A DNA stretch of 64,000 bases from Pseudoxanthomonas sp. SL93 (GCF_026625825.1 NZ_CP113065.1:1302001-1366000); one strand, 5' to 3'; counted from the first letter of the stretch, positions 10,322 to 20,452 are shown. Notes: generated from the letters alone by a model not told the origin. Program-made: numbers and translations.

Positions 10322-11719
10322 TCAACGCCCCGCCAACTTGCGCGCCTGCTCCAGCCGGGCCTGTTCAAGCTCGACCTGCAGGCTGCTGGCAAGTTCCTCC
10401 CGCTTCACTTCGAACTGCTGCTCGCGCAGCAGATCCTTCACCGTCACCACATTGCGCGCCAGTTCGTCCTCGCCCGCCAGCACCACGAAGCGGATGCCCG
10501 CGCGCGAGGCGTACTGGAACTGCTTGGCCAGCTTGCGTGATTCCATCTGCACTTCGGTGTTGATGCCGGCAACGCGGAGGCGACGGGCGATGTCGAGCGA
10601 TTCCGCAAGCTGGCTGTCGTCCATCAATGCCACCATCGCCTGCACGCTGCTCTCGTCGACGCCTGCGATGAGGCCGGCCTCGCGCAGCTGCCAGAACAGG
10701 CGGGTCAGCCCGATCGAGATACCCACGCCGGGCAGCTTCGACTTGGTGTAGTGGCTGGCGAGGTCGTCGTAACGGCCACCGGAACAGATCGAACCGATCT
10801 GCTGGTAGTCATCCAGCTGCGTCTCGTAGACCGTGCCGGTGTAGTAATCCAGTCCGCGCGCGATCGAGAAATTGAGGCAGTAGTCGCTTTCCGGCACGCC
10901 CAGCGCATGGACGAGGTGCAGCACCTCGCGCAACTCGGCGATGCCCTGGTTGAAGGTATCGCTGCCCTGCCCCAGGGCATCCAGCCTGGCCAGTGCGTCC
11001 GCATGTCCGGTGGAGCGCACGGCGACGAAGTCGAGGATGCGCTGCACCGCATCGGCCGCCATGCCGAAACCTTCGCCCGTCAGGGTCTCACGCACGTAAT
11101 CCGCGCCGCGCTTGTCCAGCTTGTCCACTTCGCGCAGCACCAGCGCCTGCTGCTCGCTGTCGGTCACGCCCTGCGCCTCGAAGAACCCGCGCATCAGCTT
11201 GCGGTTGTTCAACTGGATGGTGAACGCGCCGATGCCCAGGTCACTGAACACGGCATGGATCACCGCCAGGATCTCGGCGTCGAAACGCACGCCGAGCGCA
11301 TCCTTGCCGATCACATCGATGTCGCACTGGTAGAACTCGCGGAACCGCCCGCGTTGCGCGCGCTCGCCGCGGTACACGCGCTGGATCTGGTAGCGCCGGA
11401 ACGGGAAGGTCAGCTCGTGCTCGTGTTCGGCCACGTAGCGCGCCAGCGGCACGGTCAGGTCGAAGCGCAGCGCGAGTTCCGGCAAGCCTTCGCCCTCCTT
11501 TGCCAGCGCGCCGGTGGACTGCACGAAATACACCTGCCGCTCGGTCTCACCGCCGGACTTGGTAAGCAGCGTTTCCGACAGCTCGAACACCGGTGTTTCC
11601 ACCGGCAGGAAACCGAAGCGCTCGTAGTTGCGGCGAATGGTGTCCAGCATGCGCTGGAAGGCGATCTGCTCGCGCGGAAGCAGTTCCATCACTCCGGGCG
11701 GCGTACGGGGCTTGATCAA
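10322..11719 (-). CDS. hisS: Histidyl-tRNA synthetase
   Basis: This is a class II aminoacyl-tRNA synthetase charging tRNA-His. Motif 2 reads [15 protein letters not shown] ([14 protein letters not shown]), the histidine-specific stretch is [13 protein letters not shown], and an anticodon-binding domain occupies about 370-465. I place the start at the TTG giving MIKPRTPPG (465 residues, the usual length) because GGAG lies 8 nt upstream. An in-frame GTG at 11749 would add 10 residues. It is probably co-transcribed with the lyase gene that follows. Confidence 0.93.
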   Translation of the reverse strand: MIKPRTPPGVMELLPREQIAFQRMLDTIRRNYERFGFLPVETPVFELSETLLTKSGGETERQVYFVQSTGALAKEGEGLPELALRFDLTVPLARYVAEHEHELTFPFRRYQIQRVYRGERAQRGRFREFYQCDIDVIGKDALGVRFDAEILAVIHAVFSDLGIGAFTIQLNNRKLMRGFFEAQGVTDSEQQALVLREVDKLDKRGADYVRETLTGEGFGMAADAVQRILDFVAVRSTGHADALARLDALGQGSDTFNQGIAELREVLHLVHALGVPESDYCLNFSIARGLDYYTGTVYETQLDDYQQIGSICSGGRYDDLASHYTKSKLPGVGISIGLTRLFWQLREAGLIAGVDESSVQAMVALMDDSQLAESLDIARRLRVAGINTEVQMESRKLAKQFQYASRAGIRFVVLAGEDELARNVVTVKDLLREQQFEVKREELASSLQVELEQARLEQARKLAGR

Positions 11720-11796
11720 GCGAAAAACTCCAGCGGACGGCAATGACACATTCTAAGTGGGAAGGCCGCGCATCGTCAGGAAAGCGCCCCGCCCTA

Positions 11797-11825
11797 TTGC
11801 CGCCCACGCGGCGACTGCATACAAT
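11797..11825 (+). promoter_or_regulatory. Sigma-70 promoter of tRNA-Pro
   Basis: TTGCCG at 11797-11802 and TACAAT at 11820-11825 are separated by 17 bp. Predicted transcription starts about 11832, just ahead of the mature tRNA 5' end. Confidence 0.7.
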
Positions 11826-11835
11826 GCACGGCTCG

Positions 11836-11913
<78 letters not shown>

Positions 11914-11919
11914 CACATG

Positions 11920-11953
11920 AAACCCGGGAAACGAAATGTTTCCCGGGTTTTTT
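11920..11953 (+). terminator. Intrinsic terminator after tRNA-Pro
   Basis: A 13-bp perfect stem (AAACCCGGGAAAC with GTTTCCCGGGTTT, loop GAAAT) is followed by a T run, immediately downstream of the tRNA. Confidence 0.92.
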
Positions 11954-12087
11954 GTTGTCCGCGTCAGGCGGCCACCCAACATTCGGCGCGCCGTCGCCAG
12001 CGGGCAGCCGATGGCGGCGCACCGGCATGCATGCGCCTTGCCGGAGACTGGCAGCCCAAAAAAGAGTGCTCTCCATCACATAAATAT

Positions 12088-12188
12088 GACGTCGAGCGTC
12101 ACTATTTGACCCCTGGCTGCGCGTGCCAGACCCGCTTCGGAAACATATCGATGTGCAACTCGAGCCTCATTGGCGGACGATATCGATG
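12088..12188. promoter_or_regulatory. Possible activator-binding region upstream of pgaA
   Basis: The roughly 390 bp between tRNA-Pro and pgaA contain no gene I can support. There is a perfect TGACG-N5-CGTCA inverted repeat at 12088-12102 and two direct copies of ATATCGATG at 12145-12153 and 12180-12188. They are followed by a strongly AT-rich stretch at 12200-12240. The spacing, about 120-200 bp upstream of the sigma-54-like element, suits enhancer-binding-protein sites. Function is inferred only. Confidence 0.35.
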
Positions 12189-12275
12189 ATTCCGAGCCAG
12201 TTTCATTCATCTATATTTACAAAAAATTAATATATTGGCGGCATGTTCGCCAGATTGTGAGAGTTGTGTGGGGTT

Positions 12276-12290
12276 TGGCAGGGTTTTTGC
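12276..12290 (+). promoter_or_regulatory. Sigma-54 (RpoN)-like promoter of the pga operon
   Basis: The sequence TGGCAGGGTTTTTGC matches the RpoN -24/-12 consensus TGGCACG-N4-TTGC with a single C-to-G change. The invariant GG and GC have exact spacing. The predicted start at about 12302 lies only 3 nt before the pgaA ATG, so the transcript would be almost leaderless. Confidence 0.55.
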
Positions 12291-12304
12291 TTCAAACGCG
12301 CGGA

Positions 12305-14407
12305 ATGACAACGCTCCCGCGCTCCCCCGCATTGGCAGGAACCTTGAATCTTCCGCTGCTCCCCCTTGCCCTGGCCTGCGCCACGGGCTCCTACCTGTAC
12401 TCCACAAGCACCCACGCGAGCCCCGTCCCGGCAGCTCCCCCCGCTTCGCACCCGCAGGAACTGGACGAAGCGGCGCGCCTGCGCGACCAGCGCCAGTGGC
12501 TGGCGGCGTTGGCCATCTACGAGCGCCGGCTCGCGGACCATCCCGACGACGCGGACGCCTACCGGATGCGCGCCTTGACCCTGGCGGATCTGGGAAGTGC
12601 CGAACGCGCCTGGCAGCTCTACCGCGCGCGTCCGTCGGTATTTTCGGCTGACCAGATCCAGCGCCTTGAAAACGACCGCCTGGCGCGCAGGATCGTGTGG
12701 GGCGGCCTCTACGCGCAGGACACCGCTACGCGGCTGGATGAAATGAAGTACGCCGAGCGACTGATGGCGGAGCACCTGGCCAGCCTGACGCCGGAACAGC
12801 GCGCCGCCGCCCACCGTCCGCGACTGGATTCGCTGGTCATCCTCAACACGCTGGAAAAGCACGACGAGGTCGTGGCGGCGTACCGCTCGTTGCAGGCCGA
12901 TGGCCTGCAGGTGCCCCCCTACGCACTGGCGAAGGTCGGCGACTCGCTGCTGGCCACGCGCCACCCCGAAGAAGCCGCCACCGCACTGGAAACCTCACTC
13001 GCAGCGATGCCGGGCGAGTTCGACATCCAGCTGTTGCTGGCTTACGCCTATCTGGAATCGGAACAGCACGCGCGCGCGCTGGCCACGCTGGATGCGCTGG
13101 TCAAGGCCAACGACCCGTGGCCGCGCGCACCGGGTGCGCGCCGGGGCCACCAGAACTGGCACCGCTTCGACGCGGATACCAACCGCGCCATGATGACCGC
13201 CTACGGCAACCGGTTGCAGGAGGCGCAGACGGCGCTGGAGGCGCTGGCATCCATCTCGCCCAACAACGCGGGGCTGCAGTCGCGCCTGGGCAATGTCTTC
13301 AGCATGCGCGGCTGGACCGCCCGCGCGCTGGAACGCCAGCGCATGGCCATGACGCTCGACCCGCGCAGCACGGAGGCACGTATCGGCGCGACCGAGTCCC
13401 TGCTCGCGCTCGACCGCGTCGGCGAAGCCCGCGTGCTGCACGACGAATTGCTGGAGCAGTTCCCGGGCAACACCCACGTGCAGCGACTGGACCGCTACTG
13501 GGACGCGCACCTGGGATGGCGCGGTCGCGCGTGGGCCGCCGGGGGTCGCAGCGACGCCGAAGGCAGCACATCAACCGCGTCGCCGCTGGGAAACCGCGAT
13601 GGCGAGTACGGGGTCTACGTCGAGAGCCCGATGCTGGCCGACCGCTGGCGCCTGACCGCGCAGGCCAGCGATGGCTGGGCGGATTTCCAGGGCGAACGGG
13701 TGCACGCCCGCTACACCGGCATGGGTCTGCTCTACGCCCATGACCGGCTCTCGCTGGAAGCGCAGGCGTTGCGACCGAATGACCGCTACCTTGATGACAC
13801 AGCCTTCGGGGTGCGTGCCGGGTGGCGCTTCGGGGACACCGTGTCCGCCAGCGCAGGCGCCTTCCACGCCGACCCGGAAGCATCGCTGCAGGCGCGCCGC
13901 AGCGGGGTCGGAGCCGACAGCTGGCAGGCCGGGCTGGTATGGACGCCCTCGGAACAGGGGCAACTCGGCGCACGCTACAAGCACTGGGACTATGACGACG
14001 GCAACGAACGCCAGGAACTGGGCGTGTACGGCCAGCGCAGGTGGATCACGCGACCGCACCTGCTGGTCGACATGATCGGCGATGCGTATGCATCGCGCGG
14101 CAGCCGCGACGACGCCCCCTATTTCAACCCGTCACAGGACCGTGCCTTCAACGGCGGCGTGCGCATCGACCACGTCGCCTGGCGTCGCTACGAACGCCAC
14201 CTGCGGCAGCGGCTCGAACTCACTGCGGGCAGTTATTGGCAGGAAGGCTACGGCAGTGCATGGGTGCCGCGCGCCAGTTACCGGCATGAGTGGAAGCTGG
14301 GCATCGGCCACGTGCTGGACTACGGCATCGCCTGGTCCCGCCCCGTCTACGACGGCCAGCGCGAGCAGCGCGTGGCGCTGGATATCGAATACCGGTGGGG
14401 AGAATGA
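12305..14407 (+). CDS. pgaA: Poly-beta-1,6-GlcNAc export porin PgaA/HmsH
   Basis: PgaA carries deacetylated PNAG across the outer membrane. The product (700 residues from the ATG at 12305) has an N-terminal hydrophobic signal (LNLPLLPLALACATG), a helical TPR superhelix (about 45-400; repeats around AALAIYERRLADHPDDADAYRMRAL and SPNNAGLQSRLGNVF), and a C-terminal beta-barrel (about 420-700). The barrel is rich in alternating aromatic strands and ends in an aromatic-charged tail (DIEYRWGE). It is first in a pgaABCD operon, overlapping pgaB by 4 nt. It is shorter than E. coli PgaA (about 800). The start is uncertain, because no ribosome site is visible and the frame is open upstream. Confidence 0.9.
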   Translation: MTTLPRSPALAGTLNLPLLPLALACATGSYLYSTSTHASPVPAAPPASHPQELDEAARLRDQRQWLAALAIYERRLADHPDDADAYRMRALTLADLGSAERAWQLYRARPSVFSADQIQRLENDRLARRIVWGGLYAQDTATRLDEMKYAERLMAEHLASLTPEQRAAAHRPRLDSLVILNTLEKHDEVVAAYRSLQADGLQVPPYALAKVGDSLLATRHPEEAATALETSLAAMPGEFDIQLLLAYAYLESEQHARALATLDALVKANDPWPRAPGARRGHQNWHRFDADTNRAMMTAYGNRLQEAQTALEALASISPNNAGLQSRLGNVFSMRGWTARALERQRMAMTLDPRSTEARIGATESLLALDRVGEARVLHDELLEQFPGNTHVQRLDRYWDAHLGWRGRAWAAGGRSDAEGSTSTASPLGNRDGEYGVYVESPMLADRWRLTAQASDGWADFQGERVHARYTGMGLLYAHDRLSLEAQALRPNDRYLDDTAFGVRAGWRFGDTVSASAGAFHADPEASLQARRSGVGADSWQAGLVWTPSEQGQLGARYKHWDYDDGNERQELGVYGQRRWITRPHLLVDMIGDAYASRGSRDDAPYFNPSQDRAFNGGVRIDHVAWRRYERHLRQRLELTAGSYWQEGYGSAWVPRASYRHEWKLGIGHVLDYGIAWSRPVYDGQREQRVALDIEYRWGE

Positions 14408-16314
14408 GCATGTCGAAGAATCTTTTTGACGTGATCCTGCGGGCGTGCCTCTCATTGTCCGCCCTGCTGCCTTTCGCGGCACTCGCCGGCGATGCGGTAC
14501 CTGCCACCCGCGCCGTGCAGGTCGCCGGTGACCGCCTGCTCGTGCTCAGCTACCACGACATCCGCGACGATGTGGCCCGCAAGGGCGATCCGGATGGCTA
14601 CGCGGTCAGTACGCAGAACTTCGCCGCGCACCTGGACTGGCTGTCGGGGCATGGCTACCAGCCGGTGAGCCTGGCCGACGTGATGGCGGCCTCGCGCGGC
14701 GAACGCGCGCTGCCGGACAAGGCCGTGCTGCTGACCTTCGACGACGGCCTGCGCAGCGTGTACACGCACGCGTTCCCGCTGCTGCGCGCCTATGGCTATC
14801 CCGCGCTGGTCGCGGTGGTGACCGACTGGGTGGAGCTGCCCGCGGGTCGGCAGGTCGACTACGGCCCGCGCATGTTCACGCATGACGACTTCCTGACGTG
14901 GGCACAACTGCGCGAGATGCAGGCCACCGGGCTGGTCGAAGTCGCTTCGCACAGCCATGACCTGCACCACGGCGTGCAGTCGAACCCGCAGGGCAACATG
15001 ACCCCGGCTGCGATCACCCGCCGCTACGACGCGACGGCACGCCGTTACGAAACCGAAGCGGAGTATCGCGCGCGCATCCGCGCCGACCTGGAAGCCAGCG
15101 CCGACACACTCCAACGCGAACTCGGCGAGCGTCCGCGCGCCATCGTCTGGCCGTATGCGGCGTACAACAGCGTCAGCAACGGCATCGCCGAAACGCTGGG
15201 CATGTCGGTGTCGTTCGACCTCGAGGGACGTGAGCAGAAGGTCGGCCGCGACCTGCACGGGCTGGCACGCCTGCTGCTGAGCAACAACCCGAGCGTCGGC
15301 GACCTGGCCTACGAGCTGCGCCATGACGAGGATGTCGCCGGCGTGCGCGCCATGCAGGTCGATCTGGACTACGTGTACGACGCCGATCCCGCGCAGCTGG
15401 ACCGCAACCTCGATGCGCTGCTGGAGCGGGTCAAGCGCATCGGCCCGACCCATGTGTTCCTGCAGGCCTTTGCCGATCCCGACGGCAACGGTTCCGCTGA
15501 CGCACTGTACTTCCCCAACCGCCACCTGCCGGTGCGCGCGGACCTGTTCAACCGCGTGGCCTGGCAACTGCGCACGCGGGCGGGCGTGAAGGTGCTGGCG
15601 TGGCTGCCGGTGCTGGGCTTCGAACCGCCGGATGCGGCACAGCGCCAGGCGCTGGCCCTGCCGGAGCGCAAGGGCGACATCTTCCGGCTGGATCCCTCCG
15701 ATCCGCGCGCGCGCGCCCTTGTCACCGACATCTACGAAGACCTGGCCATCGCCAGCTACTTCGAGGGCCTGCTGTTCCACGACGATGCCTACCTGCGCGA
15801 CGACGAGCTTCCCCGCGTCGGCAGCGCCGAGGCGCGCGCGCAATTGCTGGTCGACTTCACCCATGGGTTGAAGCGCTCTGCCGAGCGCTGGCGCCCGAAG
15901 CTGCTGACGGTCCGCAACCTATATGCACGTACCGTGCTGGAACCCGAGAGCCAGCAGTGGTTCGGCCAGCGCCTGGACACCTTCCTCACGGCCTACGACT
16001 ACACCGCCCTGATGGCGATGCCGTGGATGGAAGGCGAGCATCGCCGTCCGGAAGCATGGATGCGTGAGCTCGCCGATGCCGTGCGCGCGCACGACCCGGC
16101 GTTCAACAAGACACTGTTCGAACTGCAGACGCGCGACTGGCGCGCGGGCACGCCGATCCCCGGCGACACGCTGCAGGCCCTGGTGCGGCAGTTGCAGGCC
16201 GACGGCGTGCGGCACCTGGGCTGGTACCCGGACGACTTCATCGGCGACCAGCCGCGCCTCCCCGATGTGCGCGGCAGCCTGTCCGCGCGCAACTTCCCGT
16301 ACGAGGAACGGTGA
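14404..16314 (+). CDS. pgaB: PNAG N-deacetylase PgaB/HmsF
   Basis: PgaB partially deacetylates poly-GlcNAc in the periplasm, which is needed for export. The N-terminal polysaccharide-deacetylase (NodB) domain, about 40-280, has the catalytic/metal motif TFDDG at about 111-115 and the metal His pair in ASHSHDLHHG. The C-terminal GHL barrel (about 300-636) is the glycan-binding/hydrolase half, with LDYVYD and LLFHDD. E. coli PgaB is a lipoprotein; here the signal peptide (SALLPFAALAG) has no lipobox Cys, so a soluble periplasmic form is predicted. An ATG 6 nt further on is better spaced from GGGGAG and may be the true start. Confidence 0.93.
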   Translation: MSMSKNLFDVILRACLSLSALLPFAALAGDAVPATRAVQVAGDRLLVLSYHDIRDDVARKGDPDGYAVSTQNFAAHLDWLSGHGYQPVSLADVMAASRGERALPDKAVLLTFDDGLRSVYTHAFPLLRAYGYPALVAVVTDWVELPAGRQVDYGPRMFTHDDFLTWAQLREMQATGLVEVASHSHDLHHGVQSNPQGNMTPAAITRRYDATARRYETEAEYRARIRADLEASADTLQRELGERPRAIVWPYAAYNSVSNGIAETLGMSVSFDLEGREQKVGRDLHGLARLLLSNNPSVGDLAYELRHDEDVAGVRAMQVDLDYVYDADPAQLDRNLDALLERVKRIGPTHVFLQAFADPDGNGSADALYFPNRHLPVRADLFNRVAWQLRTRAGVKVLAWLPVLGFEPPDAAQRQALALPERKGDIFRLDPSDPRARALVTDIYEDLAIASYFEGLLFHDDAYLRDDELPRVGSAEARAQLLVDFTHGLKRSAERWRPKLLTVRNLYARTVLEPESQQWFGQRLDTFLTAYDYTALMAMPWMEGEHRRPEAWMRELADAVRAHDPAFNKTLFELQTRDWRAGTPIPGDTLQALVRQLQADGVRHLGWYPDDFIGDQPRLPDVRGSLSARNFPYEER

Positions 16315-17561
16315 TGGCCCGGCTGCTCGACGCGCTGTTCCAGTTCGCGTTCCTGTACCCCATCGTGATGTCCTTCTTCTGGATGTCCGGTGGGCTGTAC
16401 TACTACTTCCGTCGCGAACGTCACGCGCGTGCGCGCAACGACCCGCCGTCCATGGCGGTGATGCCGTTCGCCACCCTGCTGATCCCGTGCCACAACGAGG
16501 GCGAGAACGTCGATGACACCATCGGCGCGGCGTTGGCGCAGCAGTATCCCGATTTCGAAGTCATCGCCATCAATGACGGCAGCCGGGACGATACCGCCGA
16601 GCGACTGAATGCCCTGGCGGCCATCCACCCGCGCCTGCGCGTGATCCATCTTGACCGCAACCTCGGCAAGGCGAATGCACTGCGCATGGGAGCCCTGGCC
16701 GCGCGCAGCGAATACCTGGTCTGCATCGATGGCGACGCATTGCTGGACGAGTACGCCACGCACTGGATGATCTGGCACCTAACCTCCGGCCCACGCGTGG
16801 GCGCGGTGACCGGCAACCCGCGCATCCGCAACCGCTCCACCCTGCTGGGGCGCCTGCAGGTGGGCGAGTTCTCCTCGATCATCGGCATGATCAAGCGCGC
16901 GCAGCGCGTGTACGGACGCATCTTCACCGTGTCGGGCGTGATCAGCGGCTTCCGCCGCACCGCGCTGCATCGCATCGGGTACTGGGCCGACGACATGGTG
17001 ACCGAGGACATCGACATCAGCTGGCGCCTGCAGCTCGACCACTGGGACATCCGCTACGAGCCCAACGCACTGTGCTTCATCCTGATGCCGGAGACGCTGA
17101 AGGGACTGTGGCGCCAGCGGCTGCGATGGGCGCAGGGCGGCGTCGAGGTACTGATGCGCCACAGCGTGGACATGTTCACCTGGCGCAAGCGGCGCATGTG
17201 GGCGGTGCTGGTCGAGTACCTGCTGAGCGTGGTCTGGGCCTACACCATGCTGCTCATCATGGTGCTCTGGGCGCTGGGCAAGTTCATCACGCTGCCGCCG
17301 GCGCTGTACGTGCACACCCTGCTGCCTTCGTGGCACGGCGTGATCCTTGCGTTGATCTGCATGCTGCAGTTCGCCAGCAGCATCATCATCGACCGGCGCT
17401 ACGAGACGGCCGTGGGACGCAATTACTTCTGGATGATCTGGTACCCGATGGCGTACTGGATGCTGAGCCTGTTCACCACCATGGTGGCCGTGCCGAAGAC
17501 GCTGATGCGTCGCCGTCGCGGTCGCGCCACGTGGGTGAGCCCTGACAGGGGAATACGATGA
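16314..17561 (+). CDS. pgaC: PNAG synthase glycosyltransferase PgaC/HmsR
   Basis: This family 2 processive glycosyltransferase of the inner membrane polymerises UDP-GlcNAc. One or two N-terminal membrane helices (about 5-30) precede a cytosolic GT2 domain with AINDGSRDDT, the metal-binding CIDGDALLD, the acid EDIDISW and the processivity motif QRLRW. Three or more C-terminal helices follow. The ATG at 16314 shares one base with the pgaB stop; a GTG one codon upstream is also possible. In E. coli PgaC-PgaD is allosterically activated by c-di-GMP. Confidence 0.95.
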   Translation: MARLLDALFQFAFLYPIVMSFFWMSGGLYYYFRRERHARARNDPPSMAVMPFATLLIPCHNEGENVDDTIGAALAQQYPDFEVIAINDGSRDDTAERLNALAAIHPRLRVIHLDRNLGKANALRMGALAARSEYLVCIDGDALLDEYATHWMIWHLTSGPRVGAVTGNPRIRNRSTLLGRLQVGEFSSIIGMIKRAQRVYGRIFTVSGVISGFRRTALHRIGYWADDMVTEDIDISWRLQLDHWDIRYEPNALCFILMPETLKGLWRQRLRWAQGGVEVLMRHSVDMFTWRKRRMWAVLVEYLLSVVWAYTMLLIMVLWALGKFITLPPALYVHTLLPSWHGVILALICMLQFASSIIIDRRYETAVGRNYFWMIWYPMAYWMLSLFTTMVAVPKTLMRRRRGRATWVSPDRGIR

Positions 17562-18013
17562 AATTCGATTCGCGCTTGATCCGCAAGCCGATGAAGCAGC
17601 CGCGCCTGCAGCGCGCGGCCTGGGGCTTCGTCACGCTGGGTTTCTGGATGGTCTATGTCTACCTGTGGACGCCACTTGTCACGCTGCTGCTGTGGCTGCT
17701 GGGCATCCGCACGGCATTCTTCGAGCTCTACGTGCGCGAGCACGCCATCGAGCCATTCCTGCTGTTCTCGCTGCCGCTGCTGGCGCTGGCGTGCGCGCTG
17801 CTGCTGATCTCCTGGGCCGAGTACAACCGCCTGCGCTTCAGCCGGGCCGACCGCCGCAGCCAGCCGCGCAGTGCCACCCTGCCCGACGTGGCGGAGGCGC
17901 TGGGTACGCCGCCGGCCGTGGCCCGCGCGCTGGTGCTCGGCAAGGTCACGGTGCTGCACATGGGCGAGGATGCCCGTCCGCACGGATTCACTTCCCTGGC
18001 CGACCCGGCCTGA
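17558..18013 (+). CDS. pgaD: PNAG synthase auxiliary membrane protein PgaD/HmsS
   Basis: A 151-residue protein with two membrane helices (about 22-48 and 65-88) and a polar C-terminal tail, overlapping pgaC by 4 nt. The position, size and the aromatic first helix (FVTLGFWMVYVYLWTPLVT) identify PgaD, the partner that completes the c-di-GMP-binding PgaCD synthase complex in E. coli. It is the last gene of the operon. Confidence 0.88.
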   Translation: MKFDSRLIRKPMKQPRLQRAAWGFVTLGFWMVYVYLWTPLVTLLLWLLGIRTAFFELYVREHAIEPFLLFSLPLLALACALLLISWAEYNRLRFSRADRRSQPRSATLPDVAEALGTPPAVARALVLGKVTVLHMGEDARPHGFTSLADPA

Positions 18014-18020
18014 CCGGCGG

Positions 18021-19280
18021 TCAGAGCAGGTCCGGATGCCGGACCTGCCCCTCGCCTCGCACGACGAAGCGCTCCACCGTCAGCGCTTCCAGCCCCATCG
18101 GGCCGTAGCTGTGCAGGCGGGTGGTCGAGATGCCGATTTCCGCGCCCAGGCCGAGTTCGCCGCCGTCGGAGAATCGGGAGGAGGCGTTGACCATCACCAC
18201 GGCCGACCGCAGCGCGCTGAGGAACCGCTCCGCGTGTTCCGGATCGCGGGTGACGATGACCTCGGTGTGGTCCGACGTGTAGCGGCGCACATGGGCAATG
18301 GCGGCATCGATGTCATCCACCACAGCGATGGCGATCACCAGGTCAAGGAACTCGGCGGCGAAGTCGTCTTCGGTGGCCAGGTCCGCATCGGGCACGAACG
18401 CCTTCCCCGCTTCATCCACCCGCACGCTGACGCCACGCGCGCGCAGCGCCTGCACCGCACGCGGCAGGAATGCCGGGGCGATCTCCCTGTGCACCAGCAG
18501 CGTCTCCAGCGAATTGCAGGCGGATGGACGTGAAACCTTGCCGTCCAGCAGCAGGGCCAGGGCCAGGTCTTCATCCGCGCCGGCGTCCACGTACTGGTGG
18601 CAGACGCCCTTGTAGTGCTTGATGACCGGCACACGTGCGTGTTCGGCGACGAAGCGGATCAGGCCTTCCCCGCCCCGGGGAATGGCCAGGTCAATGATGT
18701 CGGCCAGCTGCAGCAGCGCCAGCACCGTCTCGCGCGACAGGTCGGTGACCAGGGTCAGCGCCGCCGCCGGCAGGCCCGCTTCGCGCAGGGCGCGCTGCAG
18801 GGCGTCGGCGATGGCGGTGTTCGAGTGCAATGCTTCCGAGCCACCGCGCAGGACCACGCCATTGCCGGCCTTGAGGCACAGCGCCGCCGCATCGGCGGTG
18901 ACGTTGGGGCGCGCCTCGTAGATCATCGCGATGACACCCAAGGGCACGCGTACGCGCTGTACGCGGATGCCGTTGGGGCGGACTTCGGTGCGTGTCACCT
19001 GCCCCACCGGGTCAGGCAGGCCGGCGACCTCCCGCACGGCGGATGCGATGCCGTGCAGTCGCCCGGCGTCCAGCTTCAGCCGGTCCAGCATCGCGGCACC
19101 GATGCCCTTGGCGGCAGCGGCCTCCATGTCGCGCGCGTTGGCGGCCAGGATGATCGCCTGGTCCGCCAGCAGCGCATCGGCCATGGCCATCAGCAACGCA
19201 TCCTTCGCCTCGGTGGACAATGCCGCAATGGCGACAGCAGCGTTGCGGCATTGCAGGGCCTGGGTCTTGATGTCGCTCAT
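18021..19280 (-). CDS. proA: Gamma-glutamyl phosphate reductase
   Basis: ProA reduces gamma-glutamyl phosphate with NADPH to glutamate semialdehyde in proline synthesis; it has an aldehyde dehydrogenase fold. The 419-residue product carries the catalytic Cys in [10 protein letters not shown] and the family stretches IYEARPNVT and [13 protein letters not shown] chose the ATG giving [14 protein letters not shown] at 19307, overlapping proB, is in frame but adds nine unconserved residues. It is the final gene of the arg-pro cluster. Confidence 0.95.
   Translation of the reverse strand: MSDIKTQALQCRNAAVAIAALSTEAKDALLMAMADALLADQAIILAANARDMEAAAAKGIGAAMLDRLKLDAGRLHGIASAVREVAGLPDPVGQVTRTEVRPNGIRVQRVRVPLGVIAMIYEARPNVTADAAALCLKAGNGVVLRGGSEALHSNTAIADALQRALREAGLPAAALTLVTDLSRETVLALLQLADIIDLAIPRGGEGLIRFVAEHARVPVIKHYKGVCHQYVDAGADEDLALALLLDGKVSRPSACNSLETLLVHREIAPAFLPRAVQALRARGVSVRVDEAGKAFVPDADLATEDDFAAEFLDLVIAIAVVDDIDAAIAHVRRYTSDHTEVIVTRDPEHAERFLSALRSAVVMVNASSRFSDGGELGLGAEIGISTTRLHSYGPMGLEALTVERFVVRGEGQVRHPDLL
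18026..18048. terminator. Hairpin at the pgaD/proA convergent ends
   Basis: A perfect 10-bp stem, GCAGGTCCGG with CCGGACCTGC around ATG, lies in the last codons of proA and 13 bp after pgaD. It has no T run, so termination is only suggested by the convergent position. Confidence 0.35.
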
Positions 19281-19303
19281 GCGGGCGTCCGTGTCGGGCA
19301 GGT

Positions 19304-20452
19304 TCACAGCAGCACCAGGTCGTCGCGATGCACGACATTCTCGCCGTAGGTGTAGCCGAGTATGCCTTCGATGTCGCGCGAGTGCCGGCGCGCGATGCGA
19401 CGGATGTCGATGGCCGAATACTGGCTGACGCCACGCGCGATGCGCTGGTCGCCTTCGCCCGTGCGAAGCACCACCTCCACCATGTCCCCGCGCCGGAAGT
19501 CGCCTTCCGCGGTGGCCACACCGCCTGGCAGCAGCGAAGCGCCCTTGCCCGTCATCGCGCCGGCGGCGCCGGCATCGACGACGATGGCGCCAGCTTCCAC
19601 CGGCACGTTGCGCAGCCAGTACTTGCGTGCCGCCAACCGGTTCTGCGCGGGTCGGAAGCGGGTGCCCAGCAACTGCCCGCGTGTCAACGCGGCCACGGTG
19701 TCGGCACGCGTCCCGTTGAACAGGAAGGTCTCGATGCCGGCGGCCGCGGCCTTGGCCGCGGCTTCCAGCTTGGTGCGCATGCCGCCCGTGCCGACACCAC
19801 TGCCGGGATCGCCGGCCATCGCGTAGAACTCCGGCGTCAGCGCCTCCACGTCGAGGATCGGGCGTGCCTCGGGATTCACCCGGGGATTGGCGGAATAGAA
19901 ACCGTCGATGTCCGTCGCGATGAACAACGCGTCTGCATCCACCAGCGCGGCCACCACCGCCGCCAGGTTGTCGTTGTCGCCCAGCTTGAGTTCGTCGACC
20001 GACACCGTGTCGTTTTCGTTCACCACCGGCAACGCGCCCAAGGCCAGCAGCTCCTGCAGCGTGGCACGCGCATTGAGGTAGCGGCGACGGTTGCGCAGGT
20101 CATCGTGGGTCAGCAGCACCTGTGCGACCGGGCGTTCGAAGAAGCGCTGCCACAGTGTAATCAGCTGCGCCTGACCCAGGGCCGCAAGCGCCTGGCGCTC
20201 GGCCATCGCCGTGCCGGCCTGCGGCTTGCGGTGCAACAGGCCGCGTCCGGCAGCGACGGCACCCGACGAGACGATGACGACCTCGCGACCGGCGGCGATG
20301 CTGGAGGAAACGAACTGCGCCAGGTTCAAGGCATGGCGGGGACTCAGCCCCTCGCCTTCCGCCGCCAGCAGGCTGCTGCCGACCTTCAGTACCGCGCGCC
20401 GCCAGCTGGGCAGCGATTGTTCGGTGAACGGCGGGGGCGTGGTGGCGGTCAT
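19304..20452 (-). CDS. proB: Glutamate 5-kinase with PUA domain
   Basis: ProB phosphorylates glutamate, the first committed proline step. The amino acid kinase domain (about 18-270) has VLKVGSSLL, the substrate loop [13 protein letters not shown] and [14 protein letters not shown] domain (about 290-382) completes the usual E. coli-type architecture linked to proline feedback. It follows the YciI-like gene by 9 nt and precedes proA by 23 nt. Confidence 0.95.
   Translation of the reverse strand: MTATTPPPFTEQSLPSWRRAVLKVGSSLLAAEGEGLSPRHALNLAQFVSSSIAAGREVVIVSSGAVAAGRGLLHRKPQAGTAMAERQALAALGQAQLITLWQRFFERPVAQVLLTHDDLRNRRRYLNARATLQELLALGALPVVNENDTVSVDELKLGDNDNLAAVVAALVDADALFIATDIDGFYSANPRVNPEARPILDVEALTPEFYAMAGDPGSGVGTGGMRTKLEAAAKAAAAGIETFLFNGTRADTVAALTRGQLLGTRFRPAQNRLAARKYWLRNVPVEAGAIVVDAGAAGAMTGKGASLLPGGVATAEGDFRRGDMVEVVLRTGEGDQRIARGVSQYSAIDIRRIARRHSRDIEGILGYTYGENVVHRDDLVLL

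Noticed and set aside
12170-12304. N-terminal extension of PgaA from 12170
   Set aside because: It would put the sigma-54-like promoter and an AT-rich control region inside coding sequence, and it places a non-signal-like stretch before the hydrophobic segment.
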